Shown: piece by piece, positions 43,198 through 51,183 of the stretch
Layout of the letters: each line of letters begins with the position of its first letter
How positions within the stretch are numbered: the stretch's first letter is position 1
Assembly: GCA_035550655.1 (NCBI GenBank)
Contig: DASZOU010000034.1
Span: 11,335-75,334, forward strand
Origin: DASZTV01 sp035550655
GTDB taxonomy: Bacteria; Actinomycetota; Actinomycetes; JAFAQI01
DNA: 64,000 nt
Direction of reading: 5' to 3'
Translations under genes and position numbers: made by a program
Notes under the pieces: generated by a model
Told to the model about the DNA's origin: nothing
The model's input: only the letters and a program-made list of their open reading frames with translations
Databases searched by the model: none

Positions 43198-44198
43198 GAG
43201 CTGCTCCGGATCACGGCGAGCTTGGCGAGGACTGACTTCACGTACGCCTGCGTCTCGGGGTAGTCGGGTACGCCACCCGCGCTTCGCACCGCGTTCGGGC
43301 CGGCGTTGTACGCCGCAAGCGCGAGGTCGACGCGACCGTCGAACGAATGCAGCTGGTCGGCGAGGTACTTCGCTCCCGCCATCAGGTTCTGCGCCGGGTC
43401 CGTGGGGTTCGCTCCGAGACCCGCCGCCGTTGCCGGCATCAGCTGCATCAAGCCTTCGGCGCCCGCGCTCGAGGTGGCGCTCGGGTTGAAGTCCGACTCC
43501 TGCCAGGTGACCGCCGCGACGAGTGCCGGTGACACACCGGCTTGTGCCGCGGCCGCTTGGATGTCGGCAAGATAGGGCTTCGCCGCAGCCGGCAAGCCCG
43601 ACAGAGTCGATGTGGCGGCCGGCCCGACCCGTCTGATCGCACTGCAGGTGGACAGGTCGACGGACTCGATCCGTACGTCGGCGCCGGTGTGCGGCGCGTC
43701 GATCATCTTCCCGGCACCGAGGTAGATCCCGACGTGGTGAACCGGCGAGCCGAAGAAGACGAGGTCACCAGGTTGCGCGTTCGCGGCACTCACCTCGACG
43801 CCGGCCTGGGCCTGGTCCGCGGCAACCCGCGGAAGGGAGATCCCGGCCTTGCCGTAGGCCCATTGGACGAGCCCGGAGCAGTCGAAGTCGTGACCGGGCG
43901 ACTCGCCGCCCCACTGGTAGGGAACGCCGAGCTGGCTCAGTGCGTCCTGAACGGCGGTGGACGTGTCGCCGGTTCCTGCCGAGTTGGCCACCAGGCCGGA
44001 GTAGTCGACGGCGCCGGAGCCCACGGCGGGGTCGGTGGTGTCGGTGGTGCCGGTCGCGGCGGCGAGCGCTGCGTCGAAGCTGCCGGTCGATCCGCCGAAC
44101 AGTGACTCCAGGCCCGCGATCCGCTGCTGGATCGCGGCGATCTGGCTGCCGACGTCGGATAGCGACGCGCTGACGCTCTCCACCGCTGAGGGGGTCAT
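43194..44198 (-). CDS. NlpC/P60 plus lytic transglycosylase (SLT) fusion, flagellar muralytic enzyme
   Basis: 334 residues with two cell-wall hydrolase domains. The NlpC/P60 peptidase has catalytic Cys107 in DFDCSGLVQWAYG and His155 in VHHVGIYLG. The SLT transglycosylase has catalytic Glu234 in TWQESDFNPSATSSAGAEGLMQL and the ALAAYNAGPNAV motif. A short N-terminal coiled segment replaces a classical signal peptide, so export probably uses the flagellar apparatus. Being between fliJ and fliK, it likely opens the thick peptidoglycan for the rod, the job FlgJ does elsewhere. Confidence 0.9.
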   Translation of the reverse strand: MTPSAVESVSASLSDVGSQIAAIQQRIAGLESLFGGSTGSFDAALAAATGTTDTTDPAVGSGAVDYSGLVANSAGTGDTSTAVQDALSQLGVPYQWGGESPGHDFDCSGLVQWAYGKAGISLPRVAADQAQAGVEVSAANAQPGDLVFFGSPVHHVGIYLGAGKMIDAPHTGADVRIESVDLSTCSAIRRVGPAATSTLSGLPAAAKPYLADIQAAAAQAGVSPALVAAVTWQESDFNPSATSSAGAEGLMQLMPATAAGLGANPTDPAQNLMAGAKYLADQLHSFDGRVDLALAAYNAGPNAVRSAGGVPDYPETQAYVKSVLAKLAVIRSSS

Positions 44199-44638
44199 CG
44201 CGTGTCCTCGGCGTCGGCCGACGTCGTAGCAGCGGCGGCCGGGCGCCAGCCGTCGTCCATCTCACGCTGGGCGCTGAGCGTCGCGCCGTACTCATGCTTC
44301 GCGCGGGCCTCGTCGTACCGCTCGCCCAGCCGCTCGGCGCGGGCTCGGGCGGCTTCCCACTGGGTGTTGACGCTCTGCTGGTTGAGCATCGTGCCGGCGT
44401 GGGCGGTCTGGGCCGAGCGGACCGCCGCGGCCCGAAGCCCGGCGACTGCGGCCGCGCGGATCGCGTCGTCACCGGCGAGCTCGCCGGAGATGGGCGGCGT
44501 CACGCGCGCGGCGGCCTGCTCGACCGCCGCCGCCGAGCGGCTCACCGCGTCGTTCGCTGAGTGCAGCGCAGCGCGTCTTGCCCGCTCGCGGAGTACGGCG
44601 ACGCGCAGCGCGCGCCCGAGGCGATGGTGTGTGGTCAC
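44195..44638 (-). CDS. fliJ: FliJ-like flagellar export chaperone
   Basis: 147 residues from GTG 44638. Almost entirely helical and charged, with coiled-coil heptads (RALRVAVLRERARRAALHSAND; RARAERLGERYDEARAKHEY in outline) as in FliJ. Position right after fliI, 4 bp from its stop, and before the muramidase supports the assignment. Sequence identity within FliJ proteins is low, so the call rests on length, coil and synteny. Confidence 0.8.
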   Translation of the reverse strand: MTTHHRLGRALRVAVLRERARRAALHSANDAVSRSAAAVEQAAARVTPPISGELAGDDAIRAAAVAGLRAAAVRSAQTAHAGTMLNQQSVNTQWEAARARAERLGERYDEARAKHEYGATLSAQREMDDGWRPAAAATTSADAEDTR

Positions 44639-44642
44639 GCGC

Positions 44643-45968
44643 TCACCGCATGACCTGGGCGAGCTGGGTCCAGGCATCCTCGGCGCGGACGGACTCGTGC
44701 ATGGACTGCTGCAAGAACGCGTCGAGGAACGGCGCCCGCCGCCACGCGTCGTCGGCGGCAGGGTCGGCGCCAGGCGTGTACGCACCGATATCGACGAGCT
44801 CACGCACGGAGGCCGCGAGCGCGAGGTCGCGCCGGGCGTCGGTCATGAGCGCCAGCTGTTCCGGAGTCAGCACCTTGCCCGCCAACCTCGACACGGAGGC
44901 GAGGACGTCGAGCGTCGGGTAGTGGCCGCGCTGCGCAAGGGAGCGCGACAGCACGAAGTGCCCGTCGAGAATCGAGCGCGCGTGGTCGGCGACGGGGTCA
45001 CCGACGGTGTCGTCGCCTTCGACCAGCACCGTGTACAGCGCCGTGATGGTGCCGGTCTCGCCGGGGCCGGCGCGCTCGAGCAGCCGCGGCAGGGCCGTGA
45101 ACAGCGACGGCGGGTAGCCACGGCTGACCGGAGGCTCGCCGGCGGTGAGCCCGATCTCGCGAGCCGCCATCGCGAAGCGGGTGAGCGAGTCGATGAGGAG
45201 CAGCACGTGCGCACCCTGGTCCCGGTACCACTCCGCGATCCGGGTTGCGGTCTGCGCGCCGCGCAGCCGCATCATGGCGGGCTCGTCAGAAGTCGCAACC
45301 ACCGCGACGACGTGATCCCGTGCCGCGCCGAGGTCGTCCTCCAGGAACTCCCGCACCTCGCGACCGCGTTCCCCGATCAACCCGACGACGACGATGTCGG
45401 CCTCGGCGCCGCGAGCGAGCATGCCGAGCAGCGTCGACTTCCCGACGCCGGAACCCGCGAGGATGCCGATCCGTTGCCCTCGCCCGCAGGCGAGCAGCGT
45501 GTCGACCGCACGGACGCCGAGCGGCATCGGCTGGTGGATGCGGGAGCGGGCGAGCGCGGCGGGCGGTCGCGCATCGAGCTCGACCGTCTCGCCGCTGATC
45601 GGGCCGTTCCCGTCGATCGGGCGCCCCAGGGCGTCGAGGACCCGGCCGCGAAGCGAGTCACCGACGGTGAGGGTCATGTCACCGGCGCATCGACGCACCA
45701 CGGCGCCGGGTACGGCGCCGTCCAGGCTGCCGTACGCGGACAGCAGCACGTCGTGGTCACGAACACCGACGACCTCAGCGGTGACGTCGCCGTCCCGCGT
45801 CGCGACCAGAACCCGATGGCCGAGCGACACGCGCAACCCGGAGGCTTCCGCGGTCAGCCCGACGGCTCGGCGCAGCCGGCCGTGCGCCTCCGCGATCGGC
45901 ACCCCGGCCAGCGCGAGCCGGGTGCGTTCGGCGAGTGCGCAGCCGCCGTTGCGTCGACGCTCGCTCAT
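44643..45968 (-). CDS. fliI: flagellar export ATPase FliI
   Basis: 441 residues from ATG 45968, which overlaps the fliH stop. Walker A GSGVGKST at 172-179, VVGLIGERGREVREF, Walker B HVLLLIDSLTRFAMAAREI, and PPVSRGYPPSLF typical of FliI/YscN. The frame runs on upstream through fliH, but that is not part of the protein. Drives export with FliH and FliJ. Confidence 0.96.
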   Translation of the reverse strand: MSERRRNGGCALAERTRLALAGVPIAEAHGRLRRAVGLTAEASGLRVSLGHRVLVATRDGDVTAEVVGVRDHDVLLSAYGSLDGAVPGAVVRRCAGDMTLTVGDSLRGRVLDALGRPIDGNGPISGETVELDARPPAALARSRIHQPMPLGVRAVDTLLACGRGQRIGILAGSGVGKSTLLGMLARGAEADIVVVGLIGERGREVREFLEDDLGAARDHVVAVVATSDEPAMMRLRGAQTATRIAEWYRDQGAHVLLLIDSLTRFAMAAREIGLTAGEPPVSRGYPPSLFTALPRLLERAGPGETGTITALYTVLVEGDDTVGDPVADHARSILDGHFVLSRSLAQRGHYPTLDVLASVSRLAGKVLTPEQLALMTDARRDLALAASVRELVDIGAYTPGADPAADDAWRRAPFLDAFLQQSMHESVRAEDAWTQLAQVMR

Positions 45969-46699
45969 GGCTGTGCCTCGTATCGGCTGCTGAGTCGCTG
46001 CGCCGTCTGAACGGCGCGGTCGGCGTCGGTGGCGCGGCGCTGCTTGCCCGGGTCGCGGTGGTCGGTGAGAGCCGCCGCGGCCCGGCCGGTGACGATCTCC
46101 ACTGCGCGCCGAAGCGCCATGCGCAGCGTGAGGTCGACGTCGCCGGATGACGTTTCGATCAGCGCCTCGCCCGGTTGCAGCGTGGGGTCCGGATGCAGGT
46201 CGACGTTGCCGAGTGCGGGATGCCTCGCGTCGGCGAGCGCGGCCGCGTCGTCGGGGTTGATCCGGATCGCCGCCGTCTCGTGCGCGGTGAGCTGGCTCAG
46301 GGCGTCGGCGATGCGGTCGGAGAGGCCGGCGGTCCAGTGCGCGGAGGCGGCGCCGTCCGTCCCGCAAAGCCATTCGGCGAGCGCGGCGGCGGTTTCGATC
46401 AGGTCGTCGGCGAGGGTGTCGACGACCTGCGAAAGGTGCGCCGGGAGGGCGGCCGTCGCTGCATCGAGGGAATGTGCGGCCCGCTCGAGCGCACCCACAT
46501 GGGCCGTCTCGTGGCTGTCTCGGTAGGCCGCCTCGACCGCGGCGACCTGCTCGCTGACCAGGCGCCTGACCTCCGCGTCCATGTCCTGGCGCAGCTGTAC
46601 GAGCCGGTCGTCCTGCTGCGCCCGCAGGGTCAGCCGGTCGCGCTTGAGGACGCGCGCGACCGGTACGGGTGACTGGTCGGTGAGTGCCGGCGCCGTCAT
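45965..46699 (-). CDS. fliH: flagellar assembly protein FliH
   Basis: 244 residues from ATG 46699. Charged N-terminal coil (RDRLTLRAQQDDRLVQLRQDMDAEVRRLVSEQ in outline) and a C-terminal FliH/V-ATPase-E-like domain ending in a region with ETSSGDVDLTLRMALRRAV, the conserved 'G.ida.l...l' motif. Stator and inhibitor of FliI. Four-base overlaps with fliG and fliI. Confidence 0.88.
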   Translation of the reverse strand: MTAPALTDQSPVPVARVLKRDRLTLRAQQDDRLVQLRQDMDAEVRRLVSEQVAAVEAAYRDSHETAHVGALERAAHSLDAATAALPAHLSQVVDTLADDLIETAAALAEWLCGTDGAASAHWTAGLSDRIADALSQLTAHETAAIRINPDDAAALADARHPALGNVDLHPDPTLQPGEALIETSSGDVDLTLRMALRRAVEIVTGRAAAALTDHRDPGKQRRATDADRAVQTAQRLSSRYEAQP

Positions 46700-47697
46700 G
46701 CCCCACCGTCGCGGGTCAGCTGGATCGCGCCCTCGTCTTCGAGGCGCCGGGCGACCGCGACCACCTCTCGGCGGGCCGCGCTGACTTCGGCCGCCGGAAC
46801 CGGCTGGGTGGCGAAGAGCTCCTGCTCTTCCAGCAGCGACTCCCGCGCCCGCTCGGACATGTTGGCCAGCACGATCTCGACGACGCCGGGTGCGGCCTGC
46901 CAGAGGGCCTTCGCCAGGTCCCGCGAGTCGCACGCCGCGACGATCTGCTGCAGCGTTCGGGGCGAGAGGTCCGCGAGATCGTTGAACGTGAACAGCGCCG
47001 CTCGAACCTGCTCCGCCAGCTCCGGGTCGGCCGCGGCCAGAGTCGCCAGCATGGCCCCGCGTGAGTCGCCTCCTGCGTGGGCCAGGATGTCGGCGAGCAC
47101 CACCGGCCCCGGCACGTGCTGGGCGGCGTCGATGGTCGCTGCCACGAACTCCTGCCGCAACGAGGCTTCGACCTCGTGGACGGCACTTGGATGCAGCGCG
47201 CGCAGACCGGCCAGCCGGACGGCAACGCCGGCGGCGACCTCGGGTGCGAGCGACCGCAACAACGGCGCGGCCTGCTGCGGGGGCAGGTGAGCCAACGCGA
47301 CGGCAACCACCGACGGTGGCTGGGTCGAGAGGATCGCCGTGGCGAGTGCGTGATCTGACTCAGCCAGCCAGCTGAACGGAGCCGGCGCATGCAGCTCGGC
47401 AGCCGCGTCGGCTTCGACATCGCCGAGCGCTCCGCGCAACAGGTTCTCGGCGAACTTCGGTGACGGCGCGGGCAGATGGGCGTCGGAGCCGAGGCTCGCG
47501 GACAGCTCGTCGAGTGCGGTGCGCACCTCGTCGGCGCGCACCGGACCGAGCCGAGCAATCTCCGCCACGAGCTCTCGGACCGTCGCGCGGTCGAGCCCGC
47601 GCAGCACCGCGGTGGCACGTTCTTCACCGAGCGCGACGAGCGCGACGGCTGCCTTGCGCCGGCTGCTCCCGGGCCGGCTGGCGGCGGCGACTGTCAT
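46696..47697 (-). CDS. fliG: flagellar motor switch protein FliG
   Basis: 333 residues. Three FliG domains: N-terminal VALVALGEERATAVLRGLD; middle FSWLAESDHALATAILSTQPPSVVAVALAHLPPQQAAPLLRSL in outline, with a variant of the EHPQ motif; and C-terminal ALFTFNDLADLSPRTLQQIV, the torque-generating helix. Start overlaps the fliF stop by one base (TGATG). Confidence 0.94.
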   Translation of the reverse strand: MTVAAASRPGSSRRKAAVALVALGEERATAVLRGLDRATVRELVAEIARLGPVRADEVRTALDELSASLGSDAHLPAPSPKFAENLLRGALGDVEADAAAELHAPAPFSWLAESDHALATAILSTQPPSVVAVALAHLPPQQAAPLLRSLAPEVAAGVAVRLAGLRALHPSAVHEVEASLRQEFVAATIDAAQHVPGPVVLADILAHAGGDSRGAMLATLAAADPELAEQVRAALFTFNDLADLSPRTLQQIVAACDSRDLAKALWQAAPGVVEIVLANMSERARESLLEEQELFATQPVPAAEVSAARREVVAVARRLEDEGAIQLTRDGGA

Positions 47698-49223
47698 CAG
47701 ACCCCTGCCGCCGCGGACTCGGTGTCGGCGTGGTCGTTCATCCAGCCGTGCAGCAGCCGGGCGACCTCGTCCGGCTCGGACTCAGCGCTCGCAAGCAGGC
47801 TGGGCCGCCCGTCGCCGCCGGTGGTGAGTGCGCGTTGTGTGGGCAACGGCGGCAACGCCCGCGGCGAGCCGTCGCCGACCAGCTCGCCGTCGCCCGGCAG
47901 CGGCAGCTCGACGAACGTCGTACGACGCAGCGCCCGTGACAGCATGAACGCGACGAGGAGCAGCAGGGCGACGCCGACAGCGGTCGGGATCAGGGGGTTG
48001 GACAGCAGGCCAGCCTTGGCCGCAACGGCCGTCGTCGTCGTTGCCGCGAACGGCGCTGACGTGACGGCGATCGTGTCACCTCGGCTCGGCTGCAGCCCGA
48101 CGGCTGCACTCACCAGCTGCTGGATCGACGCGATCGGCGGCAGGTTCTTCGCGGTGCTGTCGACGGCGACGGCGACGGACAGGTTGGTGACCTGTCCGGC
48201 TGGGATCTCGGTCTTCTCGTTCGTCGTGTCGACGCCGTACTGGCTGTTGACGTTGTTCTGCTTGTACTTGTTGGTCGGCGTTGTCGTCGTCGTGGTGCCG
48301 CCGGTCGTCGTGGTCGACAGCGCTCCCGCGGCGGCGGCCGCGCCGGGACCGGTGTAGGTCTGCGTCGACTTGCTTTGTGCGAGCGGTACGACGTTCTGCT
48401 TGTTGTACGTCGTCTTGTCCAGCGTGTGGGTCGACGGGTCGACAGTCGCCGCGACCTGGACGTACGCCTTGGCCGGGCCGAGCATCGTGTCGAGCATCGC
48501 CTGGGCGCGAGCGGCGAGCTGGTCGCCGTACTGCTGTCCCGCGTTCGTGTTGCCGCCGAGCGTGCCGTTCGGGCCGGTGAGCAGGTTGCCGTTCGTGTCG
48601 GTCACGGTGACGTCGGCCGGCGCGAGGTTCTGGACGCCGGACGCAACGAGGTTCACCACGGCGGGAACCTGCGAGTTCGTGAACGCGGATGTCGTCGTGA
48701 GCAGCACAGAGGCGCTGGCCGGCTGCTGATCCGACGCGAACAGCTGTTGCTGCGGGAGGACCAGGTTGACTTTTGCGTTGCTGATACCCGAGATCGACTC
48801 CAGCGCGGTGGCGAGCTCACCCTCGAGCGCTTGCTGGTAGTCCACCTGCTGCTGGAACGAGGAGGTGGTGAGGCTCTCCTTGTCGATGATTCCCCAGCTC
48901 GCGTTGCCGCCGGTCACCACGCCGGCTGCACCGACGCTGACGCGCTCGGCCGCGAGCTTGTTGCGAGGCACCGAGATGGTGCTGCCGTCAGCCGAGAGCC
49001 GGTACGGCACGCCATCGGAGCCGAGCTTGGCGGTGACCGCCGAAGCGTCCTTGCTGGACAGGCCGGAGTAAAGGACGTCGTACGGAGTCTGACCCACCCA
49101 GCGGAGGAGTCCGTAGGCGCCGATCACGCCGATGACGGCGAGAACCCCGATGATCACCAGCTGTGCCGGGCTGAACGTCTCCCGAAGGCCGGCGAGCCGG
49201 GCCTTGATCGCATCGACCGGCAT
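47697..49223 (-). CDS. fliF: MS-ring protein FliF
   Basis: 508 residues. Membrane helix 1 near residues 18-43, the ring-building YscJ/FliF domains (VLYSGLSSKDASAVTAKL; QQQVDYQQALEGELATALESISGISNAKVNLVLP in outline), a second membrane helix at about 410-430, and a C-terminal cytoplasmic segment for FliG binding. Start overlaps fliE (TGATG). Confidence 0.96.
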   Translation of the reverse strand: MPVDAIKARLAGLRETFSPAQLVIIGVLAVIGVIGAYGLLRWVGQTPYDVLYSGLSSKDASAVTAKLGSDGVPYRLSADGSTISVPRNKLAAERVSVGAAGVVTGGNASWGIIDKESLTTSSFQQQVDYQQALEGELATALESISGISNAKVNLVLPQQQLFASDQQPASASVLLTTTSAFTNSQVPAVVNLVASGVQNLAPADVTVTDTNGNLLTGPNGTLGGNTNAGQQYGDQLAARAQAMLDTMLGPAKAYVQVAATVDPSTHTLDKTTYNKQNVVPLAQSKSTQTYTGPGAAAAAGALSTTTTGGTTTTTTPTNKYKQNNVNSQYGVDTTNEKTEIPAGQVTNLSVAVAVDSTAKNLPPIASIQQLVSAAVGLQPSRGDTIAVTSAPFAATTTTAVAAKAGLLSNPLIPTAVGVALLLLVAFMLSRALRRTTFVELPLPGDGELVGDGSPRALPPLPTQRALTTGGDGRPSLLASAESEPDEVARLLHGWMNDHADTESAAAGV

Positions 49224-49528
49224 CAGACCTGCATCCCCATGATGCTCTGGTAGGCCTCCACGGCCTTGTCACGAAGAGCGACGGTGAGCTGGACCGCCAA
49301 CGAGGCCTTGGCCGCGGCGCTTGTGTACTGCGACAGATCAGTCAGCTGCCCGGTCGCGAGCTGCTGCGCGAGTGAGTCGGCGTTGCCGACGAGTCCCTCC
49401 GCCTGGGCGAGGCCCTTGGCGAACAACGACCCGCCGTCGCTGGACGCGGTGGTCGGTGCGGCGGCCGAGACGGGAGGCAGCGCCCCGATGCCGGCGCCCC
49501 CGACGCCGCCCACGGCAGGGACGGTCAC
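49223..49528 (-). CDS. fliE: hook-basal body protein FliE
   Basis: 101 residues from GTG 49528, overlapping the flgC stop (GTGA). The Gly/Ala-rich N-terminus is followed by the FliE core FAKGLAQAEGLVGNADSLAQQLATGQ and SLAVQLTVALRDKAVEAYQSIMGMQV in outline. Links the MS ring to the rod. Confidence 0.93.
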   Translation of the reverse strand: MTVPAVGGVGGAGIGALPPVSAAAPTTASSDGGSLFAKGLAQAEGLVGNADSLAQQLATGQLTDLSQYTSAAAKASLAVQLTVALRDKAVEAYQSIMGMQV

Positions 49529-49923
49529 AGCTTGTCCCCGATCTGCAGCGCGTGCTGGTAGGTCTCGGTGGCGGTGCCCATGACGTTGAGATTCATCTCG
49601 TACATGCGACTGGAGGCGATCATGTCGGCCATCTGCTGCGAGAGGTCGTCCACCGGGTGGGTGACGAACCCCTTCGCGTCGGCCAGCGGGTTGCCGGGGT
49701 CGTAGCTGATGGCAGGGTTGCCGCCCTCGGCCGCGACACCGGTCGCGACCACGCCCTCGCCGTTGGGAGCGGACTGGGCGACCACCAGCTCGGCTCGAAA
49801 CGGCTGCTGCCCTGCCGGCCGGATCGTGTTGACGTTCGCGACGTTGTTGGCGACGGCGTCGAGCCACTGCTGGCTGACGCTGGCGCCGGTCGTCGCGATG
49901 TCCATGGCGTCGAACGGACCCAT
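49525..49923 (-). CDS. flgC: flagellar rod protein FlgC
   Basis: 132 residues. N-terminal ATTGASVSQQWLDAVANNVANVNT and C-terminal DDLSQQMADMIASSRMYEMNLNVMGT in outline match rod proteins; YDPGNPLADAKGFV is the FlgC central motif. Sits between flgB and fliE. Confidence 0.94.
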   Translation of the reverse strand: MGPFDAMDIATTGASVSQQWLDAVANNVANVNTIRPAGQQPFRAELVVAQSAPNGEGVVATGVAAEGGNPAISYDPGNPLADAKGFVTHPVDDLSQQMADMIASSRMYEMNLNVMGTATETYQHALQIGDKL

Positions 49924-49934
49924 TGCGATGCCTC

Positions 49935-50309
49935 CTACTGACCGAGCGCGATGTGGACGAGCTCGAGTCGGTTGGAGACCGCCTCGGCGAGGGCTTGGTA
50001 CAACATGCCGTTGCGCTGCAGATCGGACATCGCCGCGGTGACGTCGACGTCATTGCCGTTCGCGTTGAGCGCGCCGCCGGCACCGACCAGGTTCGCCGCG
50101 GCCTGGCTCGGGTCGCCGGTCGCAAGCGCCGCGGCGAGGCTGCTCTGGAAGTCGAGGCGCGTCGCGTGGAAGCCGGGGGTGGCCTGGTTCGCAAGATCGT
50201 TGGCATCGACCTGCTCGGCCGTTCCCGCCGACGACAGGCCGTACTCGATGATCGACTGTGTCGGGTCGTCGAAGAGTCCACCCGGCGAGCCGATGGTGGG
50301 GATGGTCAC
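49935..50309 (-). CDS. flgB: flagellar rod protein FlgB
   Basis: 124 residues. Contains the rod motif NDLANQATPGFHATRLDFQSSL (outline), and the NGNDVDVTAAMSDLQRNGMLYQALAEAV segment typical of FlgB. First gene of the long flgBC-fliEFGHIJ-fliK-flgDE operon, with a FliA-type promoter about 85 bp upstream. Confidence 0.92.
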   Translation of the reverse strand: MTIPTIGSPGGLFDDPTQSIIEYGLSSAGTAEQVDANDLANQATPGFHATRLDFQSSLAAALATGDPSQAAANLVGAGGALNANGNDVDVTAAMSDLQRNGMLYQALAEAVSNRLELVHIALGQ

Positions 50310-50392
50310 GGACGGTTCTCCCGGTGCGGGCGGCGCTAGCGCCGGCAGCTGCCGCGTCCGGCGGCGGGTCTCACGTCCGTGTTTCGCGGTCG

Positions 50393-50444
50393 GTATCGGT
50401 CGGGTCCGGCGGGGTGTGAGCCGGACCGGCGGGTCATCTTTTTT
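50393..50444 (-). promoter_or_regulatory. FliA-type promoter upstream of flgB, inside an inverted repeat
   Basis: On the minus strand: -35 CCGGCTCAC (GGCTCA 50422-50417), 16-base spacer, -10 ACCGATAC (50400-50393). A perfect 8-bp inverted repeat, GGTCCGGC (50427-50420) / GCCGGACC (50410-50403), brackets the -35. An A6 tract (50444-50439) lies upstream like an UP element. Two other flagellar promoters in the window share the pattern. Confidence 0.6.
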
Positions 50445-50485
50445 GGTCGCAGCGAACTAAGCCAGATGGCCGACTCGATAGGGAC

Positions 50486-50767
50486 TCAGATGGGGACATC
50501 GGTGATCGCCCCGTCGGTCCGATACGCGAGCGCGGCGTGAAGCTCCCCGCTGATCCGGTGGGCGGCCTGTTCACGCAGCTGCGCGAGATCGTCCAATGCC
50601 GCGGCGATGCGAAGTGCCAGTTCGTGGTTGTCGGTGGGCAGCGGCTCCGTCGGTGGCGCGGGTGCCGGTCGCATCAGCGTCGTACGGCCCTGCACGACGT
50701 TTGCAGTCGTACGCCGCCATTCGGCGTGCGCGTCCAGCCAGGCGTTCCACGCGTCCGTCGACGTCAC
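50486..50767 (-). CDS. small FliT-like protein after fliS (hypothetical)
   Basis: 93 residues from GTG 50767, overlapping the fliS stop (GTGA). Helical, with WNAWLDAHAEWRRTTANVV and HELALRIAAALDDLAQLREQAAHRI. Position after fliD-fliS and size fit the FliT/chaperone slot, but I see no diagnostic motif. Confidence 0.65.
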   Translation of the reverse strand: MTSTDAWNAWLDAHAEWRRTTANVVQGRTTLMRPAPAPPTEPLPTDNHELALRIAAALDDLAQLREQAAHRISGELHAALAYRTDGAITDVPI

Positions 50768-51150
50768 GCCACCACGCTGGCCGGTGCGAGGCAGGACAGC
50801 CGCCACGAGGTGGCGAGCTCCTCGAGGACTTTGAGGGCGTTGCGGGCGGCGCTGAGATCGCGTCGACTCGACGTGCGCACCAGCTCCTCGTTCACCCAGA
50901 TGTACAGGTGGTTGAGGTTGCGTGCGAGGGAGACGGTGTCGGGGTCATCCGCACGCAGCGCAGTCCGCAGCTCCGTCACGATCCGCTGCGCCTTGATCCA
51001 CCGTGGAACGGCCTGCAGCCATGCGCCCGCTTCCGCCTGGGTGATGCCCAGCCGCACGGACGCCACAGCGGCGTCGAAGAGCATGCCGGTGAGCTCGGCC
51101 GCGCTGGCCGTGAAGACGCGCTCTTCGAGGTAGCGGTCGTGGGGGTCCAT
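50764..51150 (-). CDS. fliS: flagellin export chaperone FliS
   Basis: 128 residues. FliS motifs: a YLEERVFTASAAELTGMLFDAAVASVRLG helix (outline), NLNHLYIWVNEELVRTSS, and a final helix ARNALKVLEELATSWRL. Binds the flagellin C-terminus to prevent early polymerisation and, in other species, competes in the FliW-CsrA-flagellin switch. 33 bp after fliD. Confidence 0.92.
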   Translation of the reverse strand: MDPHDRYLEERVFTASAAELTGMLFDAAVASVRLGITQAEAGAWLQAVPRWIKAQRIVTELRTALRADDPDTVSLARNLNHLYIWVNEELVRTSSRRDLSAARNALKVLEELATSWRLSCLAPASVVA

Positions 51151-51183
51151 CGGAGGTTCTCCCGTCGAGTCGGTCGGGGGCGG

